Shown here in pieces: positions 28,815 through 48,500 of a stretch of 64,000 nucleotides of DNA (the first letter of the stretch is position 1; each line of letters opens with the position of its first letter). Source of the DNA: Xestospongia bergquistia (taxonomy: Eukaryota > Porifera > Demospongiae > Haplosclerida > Petrosiidae); contig OZ014422.1 of assembly GCA_963965975.1 (NCBI GenBank), positions 744,001-808,000 of the forward strand, read 5' to 3'. The position numbers and the translations under genes were made by a program. Under the pieces are notes generated by a model. The model was not told the DNA's origin, did not search any database, and was given only the letters and a program-made list of their open reading frames with translations.

Positions 28815-31058
28815 ATTTAAATCAATTAACCTACCAAAATAACAATACATTATAATAAATAAATAGATGACACATTTTAATAAACATTATAGTAGCCCAC
28901 TCAAGAGGTATTTTTAATAAGTTTTTAATTAAAATATAATTAACTATAGACCAGAGTAGTAATGTAATTAACAAACTATATATTAATTGTAGTAATGTTG
29001 TAATTTCATGATATATACTATAAAATTATTATATACTTTAAATGGCATTGATGACATAGGGCTTTTGTACTATGTACTATGTACAAAAGAAACAATGCAA
29101 TGAGATCATTATACTAGTATAATTAAAATATTTTAAAGTAAGTACCTTCCTTAAACAATGTCCTTCAAAACAGACTATAAAACAACCAATAAAAATGATT
29201 ATCGTTATATTAACATGAAAATGTGCGTGCTCAAACAATAGAACTTCCATTAAGATCAATGGCTAACAATTATATATTTAGAAAACAATGAAGATGAATT
29301 TAAGTAACATAGCATTATTATAAGTATGGAAGTATTTAACATCAAAGAGATCTGTTATAGAACTATTAGTACCTTTATGACCAACATTCAATTGACATAA
29401 TTATATTCATGAGTTCACATGACACTAGCATATGTGTTAACTGGGGAAGTAAACTTTGCCAGCTATGCACAAACAACACTACAGTACTTTAAACAATTTA
29501 AAATCAAATGAATGTTACTATATTATATCCTATATAAAATACTGATATACACCTAATTAGAGGAGGTCCAACGGAGAGAGGTCACTAAAATGAATGGTTA
29601 TATGATAAAACTAAAGACATCAATTATACACAAAGTGTTAAAACAGCTTATGAGACAGTGTTCTTCTTATATAAATAAAATAGAGTTCTCTCCTACAATA
29701 AACCCAAGTTCCAGTAAATATAACTTATTAATGGTTAATACTATTTCTTTTATAAGTGTGATTGTTCTAATGTACATACACACAAAGATGAACTTTAATA
29801 CTTATAGTAGGTAATCAAAGACGGACACAAAGATGAACTTGTTTTGTAAGAACATAACTAACTGTCAAGATCTATACAAATAGTTAGAAACGTCACTAGT
29901 TCGTGCGTGTTAAAGAAACTATATTATAACGAGTTATAGAACAAGCTTAGGACTTGCTCATTTCCTCTTCTAAAAGAATTAAAAATAACCTTTTAAACTG
30001 TCTGTGAATAGAATGACTGTAAATATAAGATATGAGAAAAGAGATTGTGATGGTTGACACAATTGTATTCAATAAAACCATATCCCTTTGTATTATCAGG
30101 CAGATGTAAAGAAAAGATCATATAAAGCATTTCTTATAAATGATAGAATCAAGTTTATAAGATACAGTAGTGAAATAATTAGGTTTAAAAGAGACTTAGA
30201 GTAACAGGGAACAAATAAAACTCACTATAAAAGTAATCAAATGAGCTCTTCTCTTTAAGATGCACACCCCAAACAGAATTGCAGTTTATTGAATAGTTCA
30301 GTGTTGCTTCGTCAAACAGCACTAAAACGAATGAATTCGATCCAACTAAAGGTAGGACTACGTCGATTAGATCCTAGTAGCACTATTTCAACAGAGAAGT
30401 AGTAGTCTTATAGTGAAGACGGACGACAAATGCACTACAAAGTCAGTGAACAACAGTACACCAATCTCCGTTTTTAATGCCACAGCCTTCTTGAGTGAGA
30501 TAACGATATTCATAGCCAAAGTCCCAATAAGCACGTGTTGATGGACCAATCAAATTGCAGCTTAGGTGGAACACCTTTATCAATGCCACACTGATGTCAA
30601 GACAGTTAATAATATATATGCATTTTCACTACATACAAAATATTTATTTAATTTCTCATAGATTCTAGAATCATTGTTTATAAACAGGAGTAGAGATATC
30701 ATCAAAGATTGGTGATTTGTATAAAGCCATTATAATACCTAGTACTATACTATATATAGTTATATCACATGGAATGAAATTATTTTACTACATAACTTAC
30801 ATATCATACATACATGCACATATAAATGTAATTTAACATACAAAATAAATACTACATTGTACATATATAATTATTGTATTAAGTGTAACACTTTCAAAGA
30901 ATGTTGTTAGCTAAATACATTACAATTAAGATCAACATAAAATATATAAAGTAAAATACACAACATTTAGAATATAAACACAAAAAATAGAGCAGATGGA
31001 TAAAGAGAGACTGGCTGATCAATCAACATATCACAATATAGAGAGAATTACTATTGTG
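28815..31058. other. Gene-poor gap
   Basis: About 2.2 kb between the zinc-ribbon gene and WDR45B, which share the minus strand. A 5' untranslated exon of the zinc-ribbon gene is implied by an acceptor (TTTTGGTAG) at about 28837, and its promoter is probably here. Short open frames (for example 29590-29814 plus) look random. A short stretch near 30240-30480 is less AT-rich than its surroundings and may be an untranslated exon or promoter. I recognise no RNA gene or mobile element. Confidence 0.5.
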
Positions 31059-33934
31059 TTAATCGTCTGTCATTTGTAAAAATTTTTCAAATTTTTCTCG
31101 GTGACACTCTCCTTTTGAATTAATAGAGTATTTATGGTAATTTCCATCAGCACATACAGCTAAACAAAAGGATACAATGGTCACATAAATACATGAATTC
31201 ATATGTACATGTACATGTATTAAAAAATAATATGGATGTCAAATCAAATTAAGACTGACAGTCAGGTCTAATTAAATTTTAAATTGATTGCTACTGTTTT
31301 TAGGAAGTGACCCAAGTAATCCTTATAACTAGATCATATCATGATTACATCATAATTACATCATTGTCTTATGACTCACCAATGATCGATCTCTTATCGC
31401 TACCAAATGCACAAATACAAGGTAGTCCCTCTGGTACATAAAACTTTGTAAAACTCCATCTAGAACTAAAGTATTTCGGTAATAAGCTACCAGCTTTTGC
31501 CATCCTAGAAAAATGGAAGATAGACAACTAATAAGCCCATATTAGTAATGTAACACACAGACACAGACACAGACACAGACACAGACACACAGACACACAC
31601 ACACTAGTAGCTGATATAAAAGTATATGATCTAAAAAGAGAATAGACTTTATGGAGACTTTATAGTAAGTGGCTGCTATATAGTGTTGTCTTCTTATTAC
31701 AGAGATATCATTGTATTAGTCAGGGACTTTGATATACAAACTATATACTATCAACATATTAGATAGTTTTCATGTTATATTGTTATTATAAAGACATTTA
31801 ACTAACATCAATAGTCTAGTAACCACACCAGCTATACTACTATTATTATAAGCAACTTAATGATAATACTCTGAAGAGCTTATTAATAACATAAGATGTG
31901 GTTTTGAACACATACAATCTGTTAACATTACTAACAACTTGCTGTCGTGACTACAAACAGACAACAATATATGAGTCATTTTACAGCATTGTTTATTAAC
32001 TATTTCAATAAGTTTATTAACTATTTCAATAGACAAGGTCAAGAAGAAGAGGTACAACTCTTTTATAGCCAGTATAGTTAGTAGGTAAGCCACAAGGCAA
32101 TATATATTAGTTGCAGTAATATCAGTTCTTGTTACAGTTGTAAATTGTTTCATACTTACTTTGATGGTTTGTTTTTGTCCATATCTTCACTAGAAAATAC
32201 ATGTACTGTACCATGATCACTGGAGACACAGAGAAGTGAAGAGTCCTGATTGAAAGTAATGCTAGAGAATACATGACAATAGTAAAATGGTATAAAGTAC
32301 ATTGACAATAGTTGTTTGTGAATGATGTCATAATTGTTTTGTTTACCAGTAGATGTGAGCATTAGCTGCTCCTCTTCTTAATTCTAATAACTGGTCATGC
32401 TTGTTAGTATCATAAACTCTAATTAATGTACCCTATAAAATAATGTAACAATAGTTAGCTCTATCAACCACAAACATTATTAATTATGTGGGTGGATAAA
32501 CATAACTGATCATCATCATCATCATCATCATCAAGTGATTATATTTGTCTCCATGTTGTTATACTTACCTTTTCTGATGCTGTAGCTAACCTAGTCCCAT
32601 GAATATTAAGAGCTAAGCAACTAATAGCTGCCTCATGAGCTGCAATATCCACAGGAGGACGATCCATTTTTGCTAGATCAATTATACTCACGTGACCCGT
32701 TTCTGCGCCAGGAAAAGCGAGAAGTGAGTTGTTGTTATTTGGAGAGAGAACACATAAGCCTCTCGGATTACATGGCGTCTGTATTCTGTTGACTTCTGCA
32801 GGATTCTTTGAGAAAGTGAATATACTTATTTTATCATCCAAAACAACTACTATTCTATTAAAGGAAAAGAGTTAGAATTTTAAAAAATCTGAGCACTTAA
32901 TGAGTAACATTGATGAACTAGTTATATCATGGAGATAGTATGTAAAAATGTTAGTTACTTGTCTCTTCTCAATTTCACTGCTCGTACATCTGATGCAAAA
33001 TCTAGTTCTGCTACTTGTTCTTTTTTAAGATCATCCCATATAACGACTAGAGAGGAGATAGATAGAGAGGACAAGTCATAGAGTCCATGGAGTATCATTT
33101 TTTTACCTTTTGTTGGAGGATATTTAGGTCTCGGGCCTCCACCCACTAGTGCTAAATAATTGCAACGAAACAACATTTCAACATGTCCAAATCCTCCATC
33201 ATCAAAGTCTGTAAGAGAGAGAATGAGTGAGTGATATCATGATTCAGTAAGCAGCTGTAAAACTATAACAAATCCACAATTTGATTAATAAATTAGTACT
33301 CTGTGTGCTTTGGAATTAAACAAATGAACTTATTATAGGGAATTACCACTTGTTATTTATTTTCTTTTACTTTGAACACAACAATTATAAACTATTATTA
33401 AAATATTTGAAAGATTAGGACTAATTGCGCAAACCTTGTCTTTCCTTTTCTTTTAAAGGATCACTGTTGTAAATTCTAAATCCATTTTCCATACCACAAG
33501 CAAAACAACCTGAACAAAAAACAAGATAAAAATAATTGTGTTGTTATATATAATTAATTAGTGACATCTTTAAAAGTCTAGGCCAGTAAAAGGATAGAAT
33601 ACTTCAATACAAAGGTACGAGGATCACTGCCTCATTTTAAGAAGTATATTAAGTTGCTAACACTACTATCTATATGTCTCGATTTGAGAGTGGAAGGTAT
33701 TATTTTTTTAATATTAGCAAATTACAATTTTAACACGAATGCAAGTACGAAATTCTTGTTGGTGAGAATAGATGTATCAAAAGTGAAAGAACATTTCTTT
33801 ATTTCAAAATGAGTAGATACTTCTAATCCAATATAGTGAATATAGTATTGCAGTCTACCTTGGTCTTGATTCCAGCTTGCAAACAGGAGACCATTGCTAC
33901 AATGAGATGTATCTTGAACTATAGCATTACTCAT
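31059..33934 (-). CDS. WDR45B: WD-repeat phosphoinositide-binding autophagy protein, WIPI3 type
   Basis: PROPPIN-family beta-propeller. The first exon starts [10 protein letters not shown] and continues into [17 protein letters not shown], which matches the family's first blade. Later exons give [69 protein letters not shown] and the key ELRRG motif, the family's PtdIns3P/PtdIns(3,5)P2-binding loop. The end is [25 protein letters not shown] and FLQMTDD before the stop. In animals these proteins bind phosphoinositides on forming autophagosomes and support lipid transfer by ATG2. The close match along the whole length supports WDR45B over WDR45, which I place second. At least eight short introns interrupt it. 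The start lies 269 bases from the divergent CENPV-like gene. Confidence 0.92.
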
Positions 33935-34932
<998 letters not shown>

Positions 34933-35049
34933 TAATAATTAACAATTTTTTACAAATAATTAACTTGTGAATCGATTTGATTTGTTAAGTCTTCACATTT
35001 AAAACCAGCAAAAAATTCAAAATTTGAAAAGTCTACCAAAAACACCTTG

Positions 35050-39824
<4,775 letters not shown>

Positions 39825-40022
39825 TTTCTTTCAAAGAAGCACGTTGAATGATGGGTGGGGTTGGACACACCCAACAACAGCAGTGATTAGAATTGGAATG
39901 ACTAAGCACTGAAGTGATCCTATACAGCAGTCAGGAGAACACGATCAGGTAATTTAAGTCTTAATATCCTCGCTATAGTGCCAACATCCCATTCTTTTCA
40001 TAATTTATAGATTTGATAGAAT
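39825..40022. promoter_or_regulatory. Divergent intergenic region between PDXDC1 and the HECT ligase gene
   Basis: The two start codons are 198 bases apart on opposite strands, so a shared or back-to-back promoter is expected. No specific element was recognised. Confidence 0.45.
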
Positions 40023-42426
40023 ATGTCTCTTTTGAGAGACTTGTCTGTGGATCTCCTCCCTGATAGCTGGTCAGAACTGCACCTTGCTAGCTATAAAAAT
40101 GATATCAATGCACTGATGTCTTTACTCCAAGAGAGCCCAGATAAAGTTGATGCTCTAGATGCAAACGGTCGCTCTCCCCTACAGATTGCTTTGGAGAATG
40201 GACATGCAGAAAGTGTATTATTGTTGCTGGAGAATGGAGCATCATTTAAATATATCTGTCTTAATGGTTTCAAGAGAGATGAGATTTTTGAGTCAAACCA
40301 GTTTTTTAAACTGGGTTTACAGGTATTGCATTCTTCTTATATTGAAATGAGTGATGCATTTCTCTCCAAGGCCATGTGTCACGCTGTAACTGAAAATAAT
40401 GTTGACCTATTGCAGCTTATATTGTCTAAAAATGCTCGCATTATTAACACACGCGATGTCATTGGGTTAGCTCCCATTCATTATGCTACAATTTATAATA
40501 GCATTGAGTGTGTCAGTGTCCTTTTAACAAACTCCGCTAAATCGGAAATAATCTCCAAGACCAACTTGGCCACTCCTTTGCATTTTGCTTGTCGTCATGG
40601 CAACATGGAAATAGCTGACTTGCTTGTTCAAGCTTCTGCAGATGTTACTAAGGCTCTATTACGTCAAGATAGTTGTGGTCAGACTCCTGTTCATTTGGCA
40701 CTATATAGCAAACATTGGTACTTAATATCTGGTCTATTATCTACGTACAGGGGGTTGTTCCAGTTGACAAAGATAGTTGACCAACATGGTCATTCTATTA
40801 GTGGCCTTCTCTTTTATTTGCGTTGCCAGATGCACTTCGTACCTCGTTTGTATCAGCTCTACATTCCTTGTCTTACAATAGAAGAGGCAACATGGCTGTT
40901 ACATGGTGGTATATCTGATCAAGATAGGGAGTTAGTAGAATTTGCACTCCAACAAGAAGCTGATCCTAATACATTTGATTTTGCACATCAAACTCCTCTA
41001 ATGCTAGCATCCAAGTTAGGCTCCTCATCAATTTGTAGTATCCTTTTGAAGAAAAGTACCACACCTGTTCAATGTGACTGGGGTGGTAGAACTGCTCTTC
41101 ATTACGCAGCACAAAATGGCCACCAAGATGTAGTTACTTTATTACTGGATCATCCATCGTTTCAAGTTGACATGGTCTCAGGTGATGGATCTACACCACT
41201 CGAGTTAGCACTGGAGAAAGGTCACATTAATGTTGTAAAAGTTTTCCTTGATGTTGCTAGAAGTAATAGAACTCACAGCTATGGAGGAGATTGGATGAAA
41301 TTACTCACGTTATCAGCTTTTGTTGTTCACAATATGTTTTATATAAAAGATATTCTCGCTTTGTTTTGTCCTTCAAACTGGGCTCAAATTATCAGTGATC
41401 CATCTTTAGCATTACCAAATAGTTCCTTCTCTCCTTTGACTCTTTCTAAAGATTCTTTGCAACTTAAAGTATATTGTCATTCTAAACCTTCGCCCACAGT
41501 GTTTCTCCAACGTCCTTCTAATGCTTTGAAACTTCTTGAAGACCATAACAAAACACTTAATGAAGAAAGGGAGTCAGAATTTAGCCCACTTTCTATTTTT
41601 AAACCTTGTCCAGTAGATGGTCGTATCAAAAAACGATTTAAAGGACATTTTTTCCGGCCTAAATCATCTCCTGGATATTATTATCCTGTACATGCTATGC
41701 TAAGAGCTCGCAATACAACAGGTTTAGTATTCCTGATCAAACAAGTCAAACGAGCTGGTAGTCTTGGTAATCTCCTTGCTTTAAAAGATTCTACTGGTGT
41801 ATCTGTGGCTACTCTATTAGCTGATGTGATGAATGAGAGAAAACTGACATTGGATAGCATCGTAGAGAAAGAATTAATGACTGCACTAATTAAGGAGTAT
41901 ACTCTTCCAGAGGGAATGTCATTCGGATGGGCATTGCTGCATTTATTAGCAGGTTAGAATGAATAGATAATGATGTCATAATGACTCATTGTTGTACTCT
42001 ATCTCCTTTAGTAAAACATTCAACTAAATGTGTTATAGATGATACACCTTTGAACAAATGGTAAGTGAGAGTGTATTATTATGATCTCACTTATTTATGT
42101 TGTGTTTCTTTCTCAAGGCCATCATGGTTTATTTCAAAGCGAATAATTCAAACACAATTGGAGTTTATTAATACTAATAGTAAGTGATTGTATTCCATTA
42201 GTAACTAACTGTGTTCTCTCTTTATTTTTAGATGATATTGACATCACTGACTTTGATGAAGCTCTGAAACTAACTAGTGTGATAATGAAGAAGTATGGCA
42301 ATAAATATGTAACTATCATTGTATATCCTCTGTCTCTCTCTCTCTGTCTCTCTCTCTCTGTCTCTCTCTCTGTCTCTCTCTCTGTCTCTCTGTCTCTCTC
42401 TCTGTCTCTCTCTCTCTCTGTCTCTG

Positions 42427-42504
<78 letters not shown>

Positions 42505-45500
42505 CCTCTCTCTCTCTCTCTCTAGTGAATCTATTAAAGTTTTTGAGACCATCCTTCCTTACTCTTCACTTATTTTCACTGCTACTGTCAATGGTGTTAG
42601 TATTAAATTCCTTCAACAATTACTCACTGATGGAGAACTTGTGTATTCTCCAACTCAAAATAACAGATACTCCTCATTTTTACGGTCGTTTAATTGTGTC
42701 AGAGGCTTTGAAAGGTAAAAAAAAGGGTCAACTCCTGTATTATTATTATCGTTCTTGCTTAATTATTTCATATTTAGATTTGAAGTTACTGAAGCTCTCA
42801 TTCGTGGCTACTATCAACACGCTAATGAAATATTACGCTATGTTGATCTGAAGATCTTTCTTGGATCTAAATTCTCTTGTCCTTTAAATTTAGCCAGTAC
42901 TCCCAGTGACTACTCGAGTGATGAAGAGCCCAATAGTTATCCTAGTGATGGTCTTACTGGTTCTGCTTCCTTTGAAAAGAAGACTTCGTTTTTCTCAGAA
43001 CTTATGCGTGCCCTTCATCATCTTGTTGCTAATGGTGACTTTGATGTAGCTAAAGAAATCATTGAACAAATACCTAAGGAGTATCTTGGTGATTTTCTTA
43101 TATCAAGTCATGGATTGAGATGTCTTACTCTCTGTATCTGTACTAAGAATGGTTCAGATCTTGGCCAATATTTACTTGACAAGTACCTCCAGTGTTTTGC
43201 AGCTGCTATTGGAAGTGTTTGTATTAAACAAAACAATGCCAGAACTCCTTTTAAAGAAAGTAGTGTTGATATGTCTAAGCTTCTTTTAAAACAAAGCATG
43301 TTAGAAAAATTTGCTGTAATCATTGGCTTGTTCAATAAGTGTACTTGGTATTGTCACACCTTTGACCTTATCTCTGACCTTGTGACCTTTTGTTTACATG
43401 TTCGTGTGGGTGGGTTCATATTACACGAACTTTGTGGGCATGGTTATACAACTCTTGTACAGCTGGTAGTGAGCAAACAAGGGAGAGAGGTCATTACATC
43501 TAAAGACAACCAGGGACGTACTCCTACATATTATGCAGTTGCTGGTGGTCATATTGAAGTAGTTGAGTATCTTCTTGAATGTGGTATCTCCCTTGATCCA
43601 AGTGAGTATGGTTGTTCTCATCCTTTTCTTGGTGTATTGTCTTATTTTAAATATACCACTCTGCGTTATTGTAAAAAGGCATTTAGAGTGCCTATATTCA
43701 AAGAGTTAAAATTTGATGTTTCCCCCCAGACCTGCAGTTATAGTAGAGTATTTGAAGACTTGGCGCAATCAAAGAAACTGGTCAATCTAGTTTTACCTCC
43801 TCTGGATGTGTTTGACCAGTTAGCTTCGCCAGAGGAGTACTTTGAACATCTTCTCTATATTTATGATCTGCGTCCATTTGAAAACTTTATTAATGAGGCT
43901 TACTTGTCAAAAATATTTTCACGTTTGCCATATATAGCAGACGAAAGAAACAAATTTGATGACAAAGTTAAATATGTACAGGAAACATACACAGATCGCC
44001 TGCTAATTAATGCATTTGCTTATAATGCGCACATTTCACCTGAACTTTGTCAAATATTGCTATCTACATTAGCTTCATATATTCCTACTTATTATCCACT
44101 CAAAGCAGCTAGACTTGGTTATTGGAATGTTGTTAAGGTTGGTTTGCCTTTAAAAGAGCCTTATTTATTACCAAATGAGATAGATGCCTGTCAATGGATG
44201 GAAATTTTTTCTTTAGCTATTCGTCAAAATGAGAAGGATATTGCTAGACATATTTTGCATGAGTTAAAGAAGAAAAAGAATAATTTAGACAAGTCTGTGT
44301 ATTTTAAGTTAGTTAATGAAACAAGTAAAAGTCCCCATAACCTTGACCTGCTGGAAGAGATAATGCAGCTTCCTTTAGAGGATGAAGAAGTTTTAAAAGG
44401 GTTATTAACAGCTGCTAAGCATGGAAACAGTGAAGGATTACAGCTGCTCTCTAATTTTAGACCTACTGTTTGGAGGGAAAACATCACAGCTGTTCTATCT
44501 AGAGCAGCTAGCTCAGACAAACAAGATATAGTTGATTATCTTTATGATCGAATGTTTGATCATGTCGTGCACCCTTGGTTTGGACGTGGTAACACTTTAG
44601 CTTTCTGGGTCATTGTACTAGAATCAGCTGTTAAACATGGACTATCTCAGTTATCTCTTTATGCCGTGGGTAACCTCTCATACTCTGATAGCAACTCTTT
44701 ATCCTCCTGGAATGGATTTCCCCAAATTGTTGATTCTTGTTGTTGGTGGGGATTGACTGATGTGCTCGAAAGTCTCTCTATTGAGAATTCTGAAATGTAT
44801 TTTAAAGATCTTGGTTGGGGTGTTACTCCATTTGAAAGTGCTGTTTCAAATGGGCAATTTTCAAAGCTGTCTGAATTGTCAAGTTTCCCAAAATTGATGT
44901 CCTCAATTTCTTATGAAGAACTTAGTTTGAAGTTATATCCTTCTTATCTGAGAAATGATCAATTGGAGTTGACCTTTCAAGTTCTCTCTACAGGTTGGTG
45001 GAAAGAAGCTATGTATATTGCTGAGACAACTGATCAGACAGAATTATCAGTCAATATTCATGTCTTTGATAAAGACAATGCTATATACACATTTGTGACT
45101 GCTTTAAAGATAAATTGTCAAGTTGTTGTTCAGGCATTCTTGAATCAATGGGGAGGACAAGCTGGTGCTTTAGTTCACATACTTAATGAAACTTTTGATA
45201 TGAATGTAATTGAATGTGCTGTTCAAAGTCGTAATATAATTTTAGTGGAAGTTGTTTTACGAGCTTTGTTTGAGAGTAATTTAGCTGACAATGCTGTTAC
45301 ACTCTCTGTTCTAAAAGAAGCTTTAGTCCAAAATAACCTTGAGATTCTGCAGTATCTAAGACGGTTTGTTAATGTCAAATCAATTTGTGAAGAAGTCCAT
45401 TCATTATTAGGGACAATCTTACATATATTAGCAATATACTGCAAGTCACGTGAAGCTAGAGACCTCATTTTATCAATGATAATTGACTACTTGCCAATCT

Positions 45501-48500
45501 TGTTGGAGACGAGAGACAAGTTTGATTTGTTACCATTACAATGTGCCATTTACAATGGTAACTATTTGTTGGTTTCAAAACTAATGGTCTACATTAAAGA
45601 GCATCTTGATGTTCCTTTACAAAATGATGAATTAAAACAAGAACTTGAGATAGCAAGGGGATGGTTTCATGCGTTGATGATACACAATGAGAGAGTGAAA
45701 TCCAAGGAGGGTAGTGGTTTAACAAAGTTGGAATCAACGTCTGTCAGTCTTAGAGAATCTGGCTCTCTAAAGACATTTTACAATGCTATAAAAAACACTC
45801 GTCCTGATATTGCTCGTATTATTCTAGAGGCATCATGTGGTGTGTATCCTGTTGGAGTAGCTGTATGTGAACATGAGAATGAATCTTCTGAGCCTGAGTA
45901 TGAGTCTGTATTAATTCCTACAATGCCACTCATGACTTTTCAAGATATAGGAAACTGGATGATGTCAGATTCAGTTGTGAAATGGGTTAAAAATGGACAA
46001 CAAGAGCAAGTGGTTCGTATCTTTCAATATATCCAGTCAAGTCGTCTTCATTTAGCTGGTGCAGACTACTCTCATCTCTTCAATGTTGCTTGCTCATGTT
46101 CAGCTCTGAAGGTTATTGAATATGTTCTTACCTCTTTATCTACAGGTATTACTGAGTCAACTGTTATCTCTGGCTTTGTAAATGCTCTGGTACTAGGACA
46201 ATTAGAAGTGGCTGCTTATCTTGTAATTAACTCTGGTCTGGCTTTGAGTCTGCTTGAACAAGCAGCTATAGATCTACCATTGTCTAAGTTGAATGATCTC
46301 CTGTTTTTTGGAAGACCTGAGGAGATAGTTTTTGCTCTTTGTTCTCCTCCAGATATAGGGTCTAGGATAGCTTTTGCTCAAATTTGGTTGATGCATCCTT
46401 GGGGTCAGTATCAGAACCAGTTGTTTGAAAACAAATTGAACAAATGTCGTCAGTTAATGGAGAATTGGAGATTCAAATTGTATTCTGATAACGATGGCTC
46501 AACTACTCATCTCTACATAGATTACCAGTCATTTAATTGCATTAACGAGAGGGATGGCGGTTATTGTCCTCTTTATCACCTCGTAACAATAGTAGCCTCT
46601 TGTGTCACTCATCTCTATCCCTTTTCATACTCTCCACCCAGCCATAACTTTAATGAGCTTCTACAAAACTCATCCATACAACAACTCACCATTAAATGTG
46701 TATTAGAACCAATTCCACCACAAGCTAAGATTGACGGTTACTACTGTGACATAATATTGTCATACAACCCTCAAACTGGTATACTCAAATGGCCTGAACC
46801 TCAAACTATGCCACCTCAAGATTCACCTCACATTATAGTGTATACTCCTTTATATAGCATTGATCCAGCTCTTTTTGTATTAAATAGTGCTAACTACCAT
46901 ATCAAATTGGCAAAGTTGGGTTATCCAGTGAAGATATATTTAGATGCTATCACTGATTGTGTGGCTACTCAGGGGACCGAGTGGTCAGCATCTTTGTCAT
47001 TGGTTCTTTTACAGTGCATAAATGATGTACTTAGTACACTACAGCTTGCCTCTGTTCCAGCCTCACTCTATTGTGAATTTAATGTACTTCCAAATGATTT
47101 CAAAGAGTATTATCGCTACTTTGCAAACCTGTTTGTGGTACCAGTTGAACTTGTTACGGAAGCTTGTATTGTTTTTGATGTAAGCATGAGTGAAGGTGTA
47201 GTGTCAATACTACATGATAATACACTTAATATTAATATACATTTAGATATTGTTGAAGATACCAAGATGGACCTGAAAATCCTTCCGCCAACTCATCAAG
47301 CCATCACACGTAGTATTGCCACAGAACTTCTTGGACTGGAATACAATATTCTCCAATATCACATAAAAACTTACATAGAACATTGCACAAATGTTTTACC
47401 ATTTCTACAACCATCTTCTCTCTCTATTAATTTTGAAGATGGAGTTACGCAATCATTGGACAATATTACAACAGATAACTCATACATGTATTTAGTGAAG
47501 CTCCATCCACTATTGGAAAGATTTTTGGCCTATTTCTTTAATGCATTGTCATCTTTTGAAACTGCTCTACCAAGTAGTTCATTGAGAACATCAGGTTTTA
47601 ATGTAACTTTATCACGCACATTACCATCAAGTATCTCTAAAGAACTAAAAATTGGCATTGAGGATCTTCCAAAACATCAGATGCATTTAGCTTTGAAAAA
47701 ACTACTGAACAAATTTGTATCCAAATCACCTGTTTTATCAACAGCTGTAAAAGATATCATTGTACCATCAACTAGCTCCATTGTTCTTGAAGACAATCGT
47801 ATGTTATTTTACTCAGAACCAAACCTAAGTACATCAGCTCAAGTTAAACTGTGTGGCATACGTGGAAATTTAGTTCGTCATGTGACACTTCATGTAGACA
47901 CATCAACTGAACAGATATCGGCAAAATTTCCTCTCCATGTTAGAAATAGTCCCTTAAAAAATATCAGAGCAGAACACAAACAGTTACAGTACAAAAAATG
48001 TAGTGAGAAGGATGTTCCTATAATTACACTATCTATTGATGATGATATTACTTGTATTGTGTCTCATCCTAATGGTGGCTGTACCGGGAGAGCTAAAGTC
48101 TTTCTACCACACTATACTTCTGTCAGACAGACCATAGCACCTTTTAAACAAAGAAACAAACTTGATCTTTCTACTGCTATTGCTCAAGATTATCCTGTTC
48201 ATTATATAAGTATTGTAAGAGAGGGCAGTAGTCAAAAATTGCATATAATAACTGCAAGTTATACTGGGGATAACCCTGTTCAAATTGTACTAATTGCTAA
48301 GAAACCGATTAAAAAGAGTCCCGAGATGACCAGGTGTCAATCATTAGGTCAGGGCGTGTACAGAGTTAGTTTCAGATCAAAAATTGCAATGGATTGTAAT
48401 ATATTATGTACATGTAGTTACTGTCAGTGTGTCTTATCTGTACATTGGCCAGAATGGAGCTCAATTTGGCCACAGCCTTGTATCTTTAGTCCTGGTACTC

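Noticed and set aside
29590-29814. 74-codon plus-strand frame in the gene-poor gap
   Set aside because: AT-rich, no domain, no splice or codon support; probably random.
42279-42851. Plus-strand open frames of Ser/Leu repeats and the antisense Glu/Arg frame
   Set aside because: They cross the (CT)n intron tract of the HECT gene; the real exon 5 uses another frame that joins in phase with both neighbours.
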